From the NCBI GenBank assembly GCA_040384465.1, contig JAZKJF010000002.1:219305-283304 (forward strand): 64,000 bases of DNA, written 5' to 3'. Positions 1 to 8,447 of the stretch are shown here, in pieces (position 1 is the stretch's first letter; each line of letters begins with the position of its first letter). Under the pieces are notes generated by a model. It had not been told where the DNA came from. It made no database searches and saw nothing but the letters and a program-made list of their open reading frames with translations. The translations under genes were made by a program, and so were the position numbers. This DNA is from UBA5078 sp040384465. GTDB taxonomy: Bacteria; Pseudomonadota; Gammaproteobacteria; Pseudomonadales; Pseudohongiellaceae.

Positions 1-56
1 GCGACACCGCGCGCAACGACCTGGGCTTCAGGATCGCGCGCTATCTGGAGGAATGA
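1..56 (+). CDS. C-terminal end of a probable SUMF1/FGE-type protein (partial)
   Basis: Only the last 17 codons are inside the window, in the frame starting at base 3, ending with TGA at 54-56. The residues read DTARNDLGFRIARYLEE. An arginine-rich stretch with D-LGFRIAR just before the stop is the usual end of formylglycine-generating-enzyme/SUMF1 (EgtB/PvdO-like) domains, where the GFR-R strand closes the fold. It lies only 4 bases ahead of the next start, so it is probably the first or an early gene of the operon running to 4711. Family assignment rests on a very short tail and is an inference. Confidence 0.5.
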   Translation, partial: DTARNDLGFRIARYLEE

Positions 57-60
57 GACG

Positions 61-375
61 ATGCAACGCCCACGGATGACATGGCTGGTGCGACTGCTTG
101 CAGTGGCCGCGTTCGGCGCCGCACTTGCGTTGACGGCGCAGGCGCAGACGGGTCAGGCCGCCGATCAAAACACCGATGCTTCCGCGCAGGGCCAGCAGGC
201 CGACGCCGCGCAGCAAGACGATGCGGCTGCCGATGTTGAAGCAGCAGAAGAGCCCGCTGATCCAAACGCAGTCGCGCAGGACGGGCAGGTGCCCACGGGC
301 ACATCACCAGGCCGCTTCATTCCCCGCGAGCAGTTGTCACAGGATCTCGGGGCGTCGTTTCCTGTCGATATTTGA
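61..375 (+). CDS. Small exported Ala/Gln/Asp-rich protein, unknown function
   Basis: The protein has 104 residues. A basic start (MQRPRMTWLVR), a hydrophobic stretch at about residues 10-25 and an AQA site predict a Sec signal peptide with cleavage near residue 28. The mature part is low-complexity (A, Q, D, E), with a slightly more ordered tail (GRFIPREQLSQDLGASFPVDI). GGAGG about 9 bases upstream supports the ATG at 61. It lies between the probable SUMF1 end and the ExbB-like gene on the same strand, so it is probably an operon member acting in the periplasm, possibly a disordered linker or accessory to the VWA proteins. I recognise no domain. Confidence 0.6.
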   Translation: MQRPRMTWLVRLLAVAAFGAALALTAQAQTGQAADQNTDASAQGQQADAAQQDDAAADVEAAEEPADPNAVAQDGQVPTGTSPGRFIPREQLSQDLGASFPVDI

Positions 376-419
376 ACCACGCATTTAGAACAGATCACCA
401 ACACAGGCAAGGATTGAGC

Positions 420-1235
420 ATGAAACAGAACTACCTCTCCGAAGTCATCTATCAGGTCTTTGCACTCATCATCTGTGTGATCGTGGTGCACACCGTCTAC
501 GTCGCCGTGATTCTGCCGAACGCTGCTTTCATCCTTGAACAACAGGCTGCCCTGCAGGCCGCAGACAGCAGTTATGTGGCACCGCGCTCCATGTACATCA
601 TCCTGCGCGACATGGAGCAGGAGACCTGCATCATTCTGATGTTCTGGGCGCTGGCCATCATCGGCATGAAGACGCGGCGTGTGCTGCAGGAGCGGGCGTT
701 GCTCGACCGTGAGCTGCTGCAGGTTTCCGAAGGCACCAGCATTCTGCCCGAGGATGCACGGCAGTACGCCCGGCCGGTGCAGGCGCTGCCCGATCAGGAG
801 CGTGTCTTTCTGTTGCCACGTGCCGTGCTGGCCGGGCTGCATCGCTTCGGAACGACCCGCAGCATTCAGGACGCCTCCAACACCATCAAAGACATCTGCA
901 GCGGCGAATCCGACCGGCTGGAGAGTGAACTGAGCATCATCCGCTACATCGCCTGGGCGATCCCGTCCATCGGCTTCATCGGCACGGTACGCGGCATCGG
1001 CGCCGCACTGAGTCAGGCGCACCAGGCCGTGACCGGTGACATCATGGGCGTGACGGTCAGCCTCGGCGTGGCCTTCAACTCCACCTTCGTCGCGTTGGTC
1101 ACCAGTATGCTGCTGATGTTCCTCCTGCAGCAGTTGTTGCTGCTGCAGGACCGGTTGGTGCTCGACACCCAGTCTTATTGCGATGAACACATCCTTCGCT
1201 ACCTGCAAGTCCCGGACAAGGACGCACTGGCATGA
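420..1235 (+). CDS. MotA/TolQ/ExbB-family proton channel protein
   Basis: This 271-residue inner-membrane protein has hydrophobic helices at about residues 8-35, 68-84, 173-197 and 205-240, with a cytoplasmic domain between the second and third. The stretch IPSIGFIGTVRGIGAAL followed by GVTVSLGVAFNSTFVALVTS is the hallmark of ExbB/TolQ/MotA channels, which use ion flow to drive a partner B subunit. The start chosen is ATG 420 behind AAGGA; an in-frame ATG at 372 adds a polar extension that lacks a ribosome site. The stop overlaps the next start (ATGA at 1232-1235), indicating translational coupling. The expected ExbD-like partners are the two VWA proteins downstream. Family call is firm; substrate and role are unknown. 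Confidence 0.88.
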   Translation: MKQNYLSEVIYQVFALIICVIVVHTVYVAVILPNAAFILEQQAALQAADSSYVAPRSMYIILRDMEQETCIILMFWALAIIGMKTRRVLQERALLDRELLQVSEGTSILPEDARQYARPVQALPDQERVFLLPRAVLAGLHRFGTTRSIQDASNTIKDICSGESDRLESELSIIRYIAWAIPSIGFIGTVRGIGAALSQAHQAVTGDIMGVTVSLGVAFNSTFVALVTSMLLMFLLQQLLLLQDRLVLDTQSYCDEHILRYLQVPDKDALA

Positions 1236-2602
1236 CACTGCGCGTTCTCGAATTCAACGATGTCGGCATCCGTGTCAGTGACGACAGCGGTGTCCTGTTC
1301 AGCAGCCCCGGTTATGCGTTGGTGAACGGCAAGCGCATCGAATTCGGCGAGCGCGCCAGGCAGCAGAGTCGCCTGAATCCGCTCCATTGCTACAACCAGT
1401 TCTGGCACAAGCTCAACCTCGACGCTTTTTCCCGCCCCGTCGCTCATTACCGACACAACGCCGACATCGCGTTCTCGCATCTGCAGGATCTTGCAGCGGC
1501 CACTGAACTGCAGGGCGACGTGCTGCTGGCGGTGCCTGGGAGTTTCTCGCGGCAGCAGCTGGCGATTCTGCTCGGGCTCATCAAGCAGTGCTCGTTCCGG
1601 GCCGTCGGCATTGTCGACTCCGGTTTGGCCGCCGCTATCGATCAGACTCACAGCGACAGCGTGATTCATGCGGATCTGCAACTGCATCAGGTGGTGCTGT
1701 CGAAGCTGACACGGCAGGGCAGTGAAATGGTGCGCGAGAGTGTGGTGCAGGTGCCCGGCACGGGCTGGGTCAATCTCTCCGACAGTCTCCTGCAACTCAT
1801 GAATGCCGCCTTCATCCAGCAGGCGCGCTTCAACCCGCAGCACAACGCCGAATCCGAGCAGATGCTGCTCGACGGTCTGCCGGGCTGGTTGCGTGATGAC
1901 CCGTTGGCCGCTGTGAACGGGCAGGGTGGTGCTGCGCCGGGCGCGGATGACGAGGAGGCGCGTCGCAATCTGCTTATCAGTCTGCGCCACAACAACAGCG
2001 TGCATCAGGCACGGCTGCCGCGCAGCAGTCTGCACACGCGCCTCCAACCGTTCTATCAGAAGATCCAACAGCAACTGACGCTGCTCGACCCCGAAGGACG
2101 CAGCCGTCTGCTGGTCTCCGACCGGCTCCAGCATCTGCCAGGCTTCCATGAAGAATTTGGCCGTCAGGGTGGTCGTATCAGCACGCTGACCGAGGACGCC
2201 ATCGGTGCGGCCTGCCTGCGGTATCACGAGGTTCTGCGCAGTGCGCCGGAGGCCGTGCACTTTGTGACGCGGCTGCGAGCGCTCGGAGCACAGGACGCTG
2301 CGGCACCGAACCACGTTGTCACGCAACCACATCCCACCCATGCATTGATCGGACACAGCGCCCGTCCGCTCCTTGATGGATTGTTGTTGCAGCGCCTGTT
2401 GCCTGCTGCAGCGGGTGAAGTCATACAGGGAGAAATCGTCAGCGACGGTGAACATCACTCCCTGCGCAACGCGAGCGCCAACGTGCTGATCAACGGCGCT
2501 GCCGTGCGTCCTTTGCAGCGCCTCGAATTGGGCGACCGCGTGCAGCTGGTCGGCAGCGATCATGGCTTCGAACTGATCCGGGTGCAGCATGGCGACGAAT
2601 AA
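1232..2602 (+). CDS. Putative actin-like (ASKHA-fold) protein with FHA-like C-terminus
   Basis: The protein has 456 residues and no signal peptide or membrane helix, so it is probably cytoplasmic. VLLAVPGSFSRQQLAILLGL followed by GIVDSGLAAAI resembles the connect-2/adenosine region of Hsp70/actin-like ATPases, but the glycine-rich phosphate loops are weak, so ATP binding is uncertain. Residues about 225-245 form a low-complexity linker. The last 60 residues (SLRNASANVLINGAAV, then LELGDRVQL) look like the strands of an FHA-type beta sandwich. It sits between the channel gene and the first VWA gene and overlaps both (4 and 14 bases), so it very likely works in the same complex, perhaps as a cytoplasmic regulator. 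The fold call is inference. Confidence 0.55.
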   Translation: MTLRVLEFNDVGIRVSDDSGVLFSSPGYALVNGKRIEFGERARQQSRLNPLHCYNQFWHKLNLDAFSRPVAHYRHNADIAFSHLQDLAAATELQGDVLLAVPGSFSRQQLAILLGLIKQCSFRAVGIVDSGLAAAIDQTHSDSVIHADLQLHQVVLSKLTRQGSEMVRESVVQVPGTGWVNLSDSLLQLMNAAFIQQARFNPQHNAESEQMLLDGLPGWLRDDPLAAVNGQGGAAPGADDEEARRNLLISLRHNNSVHQARLPRSSLHTRLQPFYQKIQQQLTLLDPEGRSRLLVSDRLQHLPGFHEEFGRQGGRISTLTEDAIGAACLRYHEVLRSAPEAVHFVTRLRALGAQDAAAPNHVVTQPHPTHALIGHSARPLLDGLLLQRLLPAAAGEVIQGEIVSDGEHHSLRNASANVLINGAAVRPLQRLELGDRVQLVGSDHGFELIRVQHGDE

Positions 2603-3704
2603 AAATCGTAAGGCGCAGGGCCGGGCGTTCAGCCCCATGAGTCTGTCGTTTCTCGACGTCATGTCCTGCGGCTTTGGTGCCGTCGTGCTCATCTTCTTGA
2701 TTCTTGACCACCAGATTTCCGAGCAGCGGCAGACCGTGACCACCGACCCTAATATGGTGACCGAGGTCAGGCTTCTAGAGGAGGAGATTCTTGAGGGACA
2801 GCAGAATCTGGTGCAGATCAGAAACACGCTCGACGATGTCAGCTTGGAAGTGGTCACGGCGCAAGGGCTGGCGGAACGCATTCAGCAGGAGATCACCACC
2901 TTCCTCGATCAGCTCGCCGATCTCGAAAACAACACGCTGGCCAGCGACGAGAGCATGGAACAACTGCGTGCTGACATTCGTTCGCTTGAAGAAGAATTGC
3001 AGCGCCTGCAAGCCAGTGCCATCGAAGAAACTGGCACCAGTGCCCGCGCGTTCGTCGGTGATGGGGACAGGCAATACCTCACGGGCATGTTTCTCGGCGG
3101 CAACCGCGTGCTGATTCTGGTCGACACCTCCGCCAGCATGCTGGACGAAACGCTGGTGAACATCATCCGTACCCGTAACATGTCCGAGGACAGCCGACGC
3201 GGTGCGGAGAAATGGCAACGCGCCGTGCGCACGGTGGAATGGATCAGCAGCCAGCTGCCCGTGGCCAGCCAATACCAGATCTATGGTTTCAGCAATGAGT
3301 ACAAATCGGCGCTGGCGGGCACCGAGGGCACCTGGCTCGAAGTCGCGGATCGCGACGAACTCAACCGCAGCATCGAAGGCGTGAAGGATTTCCTGCCGGA
3401 TCAGGGCACCAATCTCGCCAATGTTTTCCTGGCAGCCGCGCAATTGTCACCGCCGCCGGACAACATTTATCTGATCACCGACGGGCTTCCAACGCTCTCC
3501 AACAACCAGTCGTCGGACACCTTGATCACGCCCGCCAAAAGGCTTGAACTTTTCGAAGAGGCGGTAGAGTATCTTCCTCAGCGCACCCCGGTGAACGTCA
3601 TCCTTCTGCCCCTTGAGGGCGACCCCAGCGCTCCGGCAGCGTACTGGCAATTGGCACAGATAAGTCGAGGTTCATTCCTCACTCCAGCGCGAGACTGGCC
3701 ATAA
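2589..3704 (+). CDS. Membrane-anchored VWA protein with ExbD/TolR-like helix (first copy)
   Basis: The protein has 371 residues. One N-terminal transmembrane helix (about 20-40, SFLDVMSCGFGAVVLIFLIL) carries an Asp at residue 23 in the position of the proton-binding Asp of ExbD/TolR helices (PFIDVMLVLL type). A coiled coil follows at about 56-145, then a periplasmic von Willebrand A domain from about 172, with MIDAS motif DTSAS at 179-183 and a later TDG (YLITDGLP). It therefore looks like a stator B subunit in which the usual periplasmic domain is a metal-dependent VWA module. It overlaps the gene before by 14 bases and the next by 1 base. The VWA call is firm; the ExbD-like role is inferred from helix and context. 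Confidence 0.8.
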   Translation: MATNKNRKAQGRAFSPMSLSFLDVMSCGFGAVVLIFLILDHQISEQRQTVTTDPNMVTEVRLLEEEILEGQQNLVQIRNTLDDVSLEVVTAQGLAERIQQEITTFLDQLADLENNTLASDESMEQLRADIRSLEEELQRLQASAIEETGTSARAFVGDGDRQYLTGMFLGGNRVLILVDTSASMLDETLVNIIRTRNMSEDSRRGAEKWQRAVRTVEWISSQLPVASQYQIYGFSNEYKSALAGTEGTWLEVADRDELNRSIEGVKDFLPDQGTNLANVFLAAAQLSPPPDNIYLITDGLPTLSNNQSSDTLITPAKRLELFEEAVEYLPQRTPVNVILLPLEGDPSAPAAYWQLAQISRGSFLTPARDWP

Positions 3705-4711
3705 TGCGTAGACGAATAGACGATTCAGCAGAATCCTCCGCCATGTCGTTTCTCGACGTGATCTCCTGTGGTTTCGGGGCCATGATTTTGTTGCTGCTGA
3801 TCACCGACATCTCCCCCTCCGTCACGGTGGAAAGCAATACAGTGCAGGAAATAACGCCGCCCATTTCCGATCTGCAGCAACAACTCTTCCAGATTCGTGG
3901 CGAGACGCAGATCGTGAATAACGATCTCAACGCGAAACGTGAACAGCTCTCCGCATTTCAGGATCGCATCGCCAATCTGCGGCGCGAACTCTCTGCCATT
4001 CAAGGGCAGTTCAACGCCTCCGACAGCATCGCCGAAGAACGTATTGAGGAAGCCGAGCAGCTCGCCGCCGCGAAGCAATCGCTGACCGACGAAATGCAGC
4101 GCCTGCTGGGCGAGGGCTCCACCCGCAAGAATAATCTGGTGGGCGGTATCCCGGTGGACAGCGAGTACATCATTTTCGTCATCGACACCTCGGGCAGTAT
4201 GTTTCAGAACGCCTGGCCCAAGTTGCTGGAAGTCGTTGTCGACACGCTGGACGTGTATCCCGAAGTGAAAGGCATCCAGGTCATGAATGACGAAGGCGAC
4301 TACATGTTCGATTCGTTTCGCGGCCAATGGATTCCCGACACACCCGCACGCCGCCAGACCATCATCAGCACGTTGCGCAACTGGAGCCCCTTCAGTGACA
4401 GCAGCCCGGTGGAAGGCGTGACGGCGGCGATCAACACTTACTACGCTCCCGACAAGAAAATCAGCGTCTATGTTATGGGCGATGACTTCCAGCCGGGCGG
4501 TTCCATCACCAATGTGATCGAGACCATAGATCGTCTCAATGCCAAAGACGAGAACGGTAATCCGATGGTGCGTATACATGGCATCGGTTTCCCGGTCATC
4601 TTTGCACTGGAGCCGCGTTACCATCAGAGCGTGTACCGTTATGCCAACCTGATGCGCGAACTGACCCAGCGCAATGGCGGCACTTTTGTCGGCTTGAACA
4701 GTTTCGAATGA
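3704..4711 (+). CDS. Membrane-anchored VWA protein with ExbD/TolR-like helix (second copy)
   Basis: This 335-residue paralogue of the preceding gene has the same layout. A transmembrane helix at about 15-35 (SFLDVISCGFGAMILLLLIT) has Asp at residue 18, a coiled coil spans about 55-135, and a VWA domain with MIDAS DTSGS lies at 161-165. The ATG at 3704 shares a base with the preceding TAA (TAATG), so translation is coupled. Two non-identical B-type subunits beside one channel protein suggest a heteromeric stator. The coiled coil is shorter and the VWA domain more divergent than in the first copy. No signal peptide separate from the anchor is seen. The operon probably ends here, since 78 non-coding bases follow. 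Confidence 0.8.
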   Translation: MRRRIDDSAESSAMSFLDVISCGFGAMILLLLITDISPSVTVESNTVQEITPPISDLQQQLFQIRGETQIVNNDLNAKREQLSAFQDRIANLRRELSAIQGQFNASDSIAEERIEEAEQLAAAKQSLTDEMQRLLGEGSTRKNNLVGGIPVDSEYIIFVIDTSGSMFQNAWPKLLEVVVDTLDVYPEVKGIQVMNDEGDYMFDSFRGQWIPDTPARRQTIISTLRNWSPFSDSSPVEGVTAAINTYYAPDKKISVYVMGDDFQPGGSITNVIETIDRLNAKDENGNPMVRIHGIGFPVIFALEPRYHQSVYRYANLMRELTQRNGGTFVGLNSFE

Positions 4712-4788
4712 ACGAAAACAATAACCCTGGCCGCAGCCGGGAACCTGTTAAGATCGGTTGCAGGTACTAGTGACAACGGAGAAATGCA

Positions 4789-5412
4789 GTGATTGGCGTG
4801 AACACCCTGAAGGTCCTTGGCCCCTTGTGCGCGGCGCTGCTGCTCAGTGCCTGTGGCGTGAATTCCGTGGTCGTAGAGGGAAGCTATCCCAGCCCCAACG
4901 TGCGGCCGATTCCGCTGACGCTGGGCGTGTTTTTCGACGATGAGCTGAAGGACTTCAGCTATATCGAATACACGGAGACGGGCAAGGAAGAATATGTGGT
5001 CGCCAGCGGTCAGACCCACATGCAGCTGTTCAATTCCCTGTTGCCCTCCATGTTTGAAAACGTCGTGGTGCTCGACAGTCTGGACGCGGCAGCAGGCGCT
5101 GAAGTGGATGCCGTGTTTGCGCCCAGCATCGAAGAGTTTCAGCTGGCACTTCCGCAAAAGACCCGTCTGGATGCTTACGAGGTCTGGGTGAAGTACAACA
5201 TGCGTTTGCTCGGCCCCGATGGCGCCTACATTGCTGACTGGGTAGTGACGTCCTATGGCAAGACGCCCACCGAATCGCTGCGTTCGGTAGAGGCTGGAAT
5301 CAACGATGCAACGGTCGGCGCGCTGCGCGATCTGGCGTCGAATTTTACGCTCACCTTCAGGTCGGTGCCGGAAGTGAGTGACTGGCTGGAGGCCAAAGGG
5401 GCAGGTAACTGA
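4789..5412 (+). CDS. Predicted lipoprotein, unknown function
   Basis: This 207-residue protein has a lipoprotein signal: hydrophobic stretch and lipobox LLSAC with Cys22. No Asp at +2 (CGVNS), so outer-membrane sorting is expected. The start is GTG at 4789, placed by GGAG at 4778-4781. The mature part has alternating strands and helices (LGVFFDDELKDFSYIEY, AYEVWVKYNMRLLGPDGAYI, DWVVTSYGKTPTES), resembling small lipoproteins that collect a stress or assembly value from paralogous periplasmic parts, but I cannot place it in a named family. It precedes another lipoprotein and an M48 lipoprotein protease on the same strand, suggesting a cell-envelope group. Confidence 0.7.
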   Translation: MIGVNTLKVLGPLCAALLLSACGVNSVVVEGSYPSPNVRPIPLTLGVFFDDELKDFSYIEYTETGKEEYVVASGQTHMQLFNSLLPSMFENVVVLDSLDAAAGAEVDAVFAPSIEEFQLALPQKTRLDAYEVWVKYNMRLLGPDGAYIADWVVTSYGKTPTESLRSVEAGINDATVGALRDLASNFTLTFRSVPEVSDWLEAKGAGN

Positions 5413-5456
5413 TCGTCGTAACAGAAGCGTTCTCACTGAGCCGTTCACTGAAGTGC

Positions 5457-6179
5457 ATGCAGGGGCTGGATATGATGTCCGCGAGTCTTGCCAGAATAAA
5501 AAAACCCGGTACAGATCTGTTCCGTCAGTGCTGCTTGCCGCTGCTTTTGTTGATGCTGTCCCTGTTCTTGTCAGCGTGTACCACCACCACGGTGGATGAG
5601 TTCCGGCAGGGCGAGACGGGCATCGAGGCGCATCAGTCCATCGTCATTCTCGGTCGGCGCCAGGGCAGCACGTATGAGACGCGCGAGGAGTTTGTTTCTT
5701 GCGTTGGTGAGCGTGTGGCACGTGGCACAGAGGCCATTCGTGTGATCCCCGAAAAAGAATTCATCGATTCATTATTCCCCTGGTTTGAACCTCGCACCGC
5801 GCCGCTGCGTACCAGCGATCTGCAGGCGCTGATGGAAGAGCCTCTGGTCGCCCAGAAGATCACCGAGTACGGCATCCGCTACATCGTCTGGGTGGACGGG
5901 CAAACCGAGACCAGCAACCGCATGGGCTCCATCTCCTGCGCCGTCGGCCCGGGTGGCGGTGGTTGCTTCGGCTTTGGTTCATGGGAAGACGATTCGAATT
6001 TTGATGCGCGAGTCTGGGACGTGTCGTCCTTCGCGTCCGTGGGCACCATCAGCACCGATTCCTCGGGGCAATCCTATGTGCCCGCCGTCGTGGTGCCCAT
6101 TCCCCTGATTGCCCGTGTCGAGGCGAACGCCTGCAGCAGTCTTGCCGCGCAGCTGCAACAGTTCGTCAATGGCGGTTGA
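5457..6179 (+). CDS. Predicted lipoprotein, unknown function
   Basis: Up to 240 residues, with a hydrophobic segment at about 26-39 and lipobox LSAC (Cys41 from the ATG at 5457). The long pre-region suggests the true start may be the ATG at 5472 or slightly later. After the lipid site comes a TTTT linker and a mixed domain. Features include QSIVILGRRQG near the mature start, a conserved-looking C in FVSCVGERV, IRYIVWVDGQTE, and a Gly/Cys loop (SCAVGPGGGGCFGFGSW), which gives paired cysteines that could form a disulfide. The late ACSSLAAQLQQFV is probably a C-terminal helix. It is 15 bases ahead of the M48 gene, so likely co-transcribed. Function not recognised. Confidence 0.65.
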   Translation: MQGLDMMSASLARIKKPGTDLFRQCCLPLLLLMLSLFLSACTTTTVDEFRQGETGIEAHQSIVILGRRQGSTYETREEFVSCVGERVARGTEAIRVIPEKEFIDSLFPWFEPRTAPLRTSDLQALMEEPLVAQKITEYGIRYIVWVDGQTETSNRMGSISCAVGPGGGGCFGFGSWEDDSNFDARVWDVSSFASVGTISTDSSGQSYVPAVVVPIPLIARVEANACSSLAAQLQQFVNGG

Positions 6180-6194
6180 TAGAAAGGCGTAGCG

Positions 6195-7676
6195 ATGAGA
6201 ACCATGAATCACACTCCACAAAAATTCGCCCTCGTCGGCCTGCTGCTGACGGGTTCGGTGCTGCTCACGTCCTGCGCGGTGAACCCTGCCACGGGGCAGG
6301 GCAACATCGTGATGATGTCCGAGAAGCGCGAGCTGGAGATCGGCAAGGAAGAACATGACAAGGTGATGCAGAGCAGCGCCGTCATGACTGACGAAGAACT
6401 CACTGCCTATGTCAACGAAGTCGGCCAGCGCCTCGCCGCTGTCAGCCACCGCAGCGACCTCACCTATACTTTCACCGTCATCGACAGCCCCGAGATCAAC
6501 GCCTTTGCGCTGCCCGGCGGCTACGTCTACGTCAACCGTGGCCTGCTCACCTATCTGAACTCAGAAGCCGAACTCGCCGCTGTGCTCGGCCACGAGATTG
6601 GTCACATCACGGCACGACACGCGGTGCAGCAACAGTCCAGCGGCAAGCTGGCCAGCATCGCTGCTGGAGTCGGTGGAATCGTCGCCGCAGTGGCGACCGG
6701 CAGTGGCTACATCGGCTCGCAGATCATGGACGTCGGCTCACTGTGGGCACAGGCAGGATTGAGTGGCTTCGGCCGGGAGCACGAACTGGAGGCCGACAGC
6801 CTCGGCGCTGAATATCTGCTGGCGGCCGGTTACGACCCGCAGGCCGTGATCCGCGTCGTCACCGTGCTCAAGAACCAGGAAGATTTCAACACCAAGGTCG
6901 CCAACCAGCAGCCGAGTTACCACGGCTTGTTCGCGACGCACCCGCGCAACGACACCCGTCTGCAGGAAGCCGTGGCCAGCGTCGGTGCGCTCCCGGTCAC
7001 CCAGGCCACACTGGTCGACAACCAGAAATTCCGCGAGAAGATGGACGGCCTCATCGTCGGCGAGAGTCAGGCACTGACCGGCAGTGAAGCCCGCAACCGC
7101 TACTACCAGGAATTGCTGGGCTACACGATGGTATTCCCCAACGAGTGGACCATCGCGGAGACCCCGACCACCGTCTCCGCCACGGGGGCTGAAGGCAACG
7201 CCGGGCTGCGGGTGGAAGTGCAGCGCATGCAGGAAAGCATCGAGCCGCGCCTGTTCATCCGCGACAAGCTCGGCATCGCCAACCTGCAAAAAACCGAAGA
7301 CCTCAGCCAGTTCCGCTTGATCGGCTACACCGGCGTCGCGAACACCAACGGCACGCCGCAACGCGTCGCGGTCATCTACATGGGCCCGCGCGTCTTCATC
7401 TTCACCGGCGATATCAAGGACGCCGCGAGGCAGGACGAACTCGACGAGCAACTGCTGGCGTCCATCCGCACCTTCCGCGCCATCCAGAACAACGAGCGCT
7501 TCTCCGGCAACGAGAGCCGCCTCCGCTATGTACAAGTCGGCGAAGACTTCAGCTTCCCCGCGCTGGCGCGTATGAGCCCCATCGCCAACTACCCCGAAGA
7601 AACCCTGCGCCTCCTCAACGGCTACTACCCCACCGGCGACCCCAAGCCCGGCGAGTGGATCAAAATCGTCGAATGA
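6195..7676 (+). CDS. M48-family zinc metalloprotease, lipoprotein (BepA/LoiP-like)
   Basis: The protein has 493 residues. Lipobox LLTSC gives Cys27 and a periplasm-facing lipoprotein. The zinc site HEIGH is at 133-137, and the third ligand is probably the Glu in HELEADSLGAEYL downstream, the standard M48 arrangement. NAFALPGGYVYVNRGLL and ATHPRNDTR are further M48 signatures. Family members degrade or help assemble misfolded outer-membrane proteins. The C-terminal half lacks clear TPR repeats and is instead a beta-rich domain (GLRVEVQRMQESIEPRLFI) ending in a short basic/aromatic tail, so it is not a plain BepA orthologue. ATG 6195 follows AAAGG. Together with the two preceding lipoprotein genes it suggests an envelope quality-control group. 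Confidence 0.9.
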   Translation: MRTMNHTPQKFALVGLLLTGSVLLTSCAVNPATGQGNIVMMSEKRELEIGKEEHDKVMQSSAVMTDEELTAYVNEVGQRLAAVSHRSDLTYTFTVIDSPEINAFALPGGYVYVNRGLLTYLNSEAELAAVLGHEIGHITARHAVQQQSSGKLASIAAGVGGIVAAVATGSGYIGSQIMDVGSLWAQAGLSGFGREHELEADSLGAEYLLAAGYDPQAVIRVVTVLKNQEDFNTKVANQQPSYHGLFATHPRNDTRLQEAVASVGALPVTQATLVDNQKFREKMDGLIVGESQALTGSEARNRYYQELLGYTMVFPNEWTIAETPTTVSATGAEGNAGLRVEVQRMQESIEPRLFIRDKLGIANLQKTEDLSQFRLIGYTGVANTNGTPQRVAVIYMGPRVFIFTGDIKDAARQDELDEQLLASIRTFRAIQNNERFSGNESRLRYVQVGEDFSFPALARMSPIANYPEETLRLLNGYYPTGDPKPGEWIKIVE

Positions 7677-7699
7677 CCCTTCACGCCCCCGCCGCACCC

Positions 7700-7723
7700 T
7701 GTAGGAGCCTGCCCTGCAGGCGA
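7700..7723 (+). repeat. REP element, subtype A
   Basis: A single palindromic unit begins TGTAGGAGC and continues with the stem CCTGCCCTGCAGG and tail CGA. The same unit, base for base, is found inverted at 17857-17880. It has the layout of Pseudomonas-type REP sequences (GTRGGAGC head, imperfect hairpin, GCGA tail). It lies just after the M48 gene and may act as a terminator or mRNA stabiliser. Confidence 0.75.
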
Positions 7724-7806
7724 TATTTTTCATATGTGCTATATATGGAATGCAGGAGCGCTGTGCAACAATGGAACCACTTTGGTTCCTTTTCGATGTG
7801 AACGCT

Positions 7807-8052
7807 ATGCCAACTACTATGACGTTAAAAAATATTCCAGATGCTGTGTATGAGCGCCTGAAGACCTCCGCCGAGATGCATCGGCGCAGCATGAACAGTG
7901 AGGCAATTGTGTGTCTTGAGTCTGTGTTGTTACCAACTAAGTTGAGCCCGGCGGAGCGTCTTGCTCGTGCACGTGACCTGCGAGCTGTGCTGCCCAAGGG
8001 GGAGTTTCTGGCAGAGGACATTGATGCTATGAAGCGTGAGGGCCGTCCATGA
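7807..8052 (+). CDS. FitA/VapB-type ribbon-helix-helix antitoxin
   Basis: This 81-residue protein begins PTTMTLKNIPDAVYERLKTS, followed by AEMHRRSMNSEAI. This is the ribbon-helix-helix DNA-binding pattern of Arc/FitA antitoxins: a beta strand, then two helices. The C-terminal part (LPKGEFLAEDIDAMKREGRP) would wrap the toxin. The gene overlaps the PIN toxin by ATGA at 8049-8052, the usual autoregulated pair. ATG 7807 is chosen because the conserved strand begins directly after it; ATG 7819 is possible and no strong ribosome site is visible. Upstream bases (7724-7806) are AT-rich and probably hold the promoter and operator. Confidence 0.85.
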   Translation: MPTTMTLKNIPDAVYERLKTSAEMHRRSMNSEAIVCLESVLLPTKLSPAERLARARDLRAVLPKGEFLAEDIDAMKREGRP

Positions 8053-8447
8053 TTGTGGTTGACTCAAACGTGCTGGCGTACTTGTACGTGGCAGGGGAAT
8101 TCACAGCGGCCGCTGAGTCGCTACTTGAAAGTGATCCCGAATGGGTTGCTCCGATCTTATGGCGTAGTGAATTCAGAAATATTATGGCTGGGTACATTCG
8201 ACGCAAACAGATTTCGTTTGAGCGAGCGATAGCCTTGCAGGCTGAAGCAGAAAGTCTGCTTGCCGGTGGCGAGTTCGAAGTGGAGTCGCAGACAGTGCTT
8301 GAGCTGGTGCGTGACAGTGATTGTTCTGCATATGATTGTGAATTCGTGGCACTAGCCATGAAATTGAATATCAATCTGGTCACGGCGGACAAGAAGCTCT
8401 TGCGCGCATTCCCGAAGCGAGCAGTTAAGCTCTCAGCAGCGTACTGA
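8049..8447 (+). CDS. PIN-domain toxin ribonuclease, VapC/FitB type
   Basis: The protein has 132 residues. The PIN-domain acidic residues are visible: MIVVDSNVLAYL (Asp near residue 5), the central Glu in WRSEFRNIM, and the late pair in AYDCEFVALAMKLNINLVTADKKLL (Asp/Glu and TADKKL). These bind Mg2+ for cleavage of tRNA or other RNA. It pairs with the overlapping antitoxin gene at 7807. It appears intact and full length, so the module is probably functional. It sits at the edge of an accessory region beside a mazF-like remnant on the other strand. Confidence 0.9.
   Translation: MIVVDSNVLAYLYVAGEFTAAAESLLESDPEWVAPILWRSEFRNIMAGYIRRKQISFERAIALQAEAESLLAGGEFEVESQTVLELVRDSDCSAYDCEFVALAMKLNINLVTADKKLLRAFPKRAVKLSAAY

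Noticed and set aside
165..1238. Long open frame on the minus strand opposite the small exported protein and channel genes
   Set aside because: Shadow frame in GC-rich DNA; the plus-strand frames have ribosome sites, overlapping starts and clear family motifs.
1..4711. Zorya-type anti-phage defence (ZorAB)
   Set aside because: The channel gene is ZorA-like in general family only; the partners have VWA rather than OmpA-like domains, and no ZorC/ZorD/ZorE-like genes are present.
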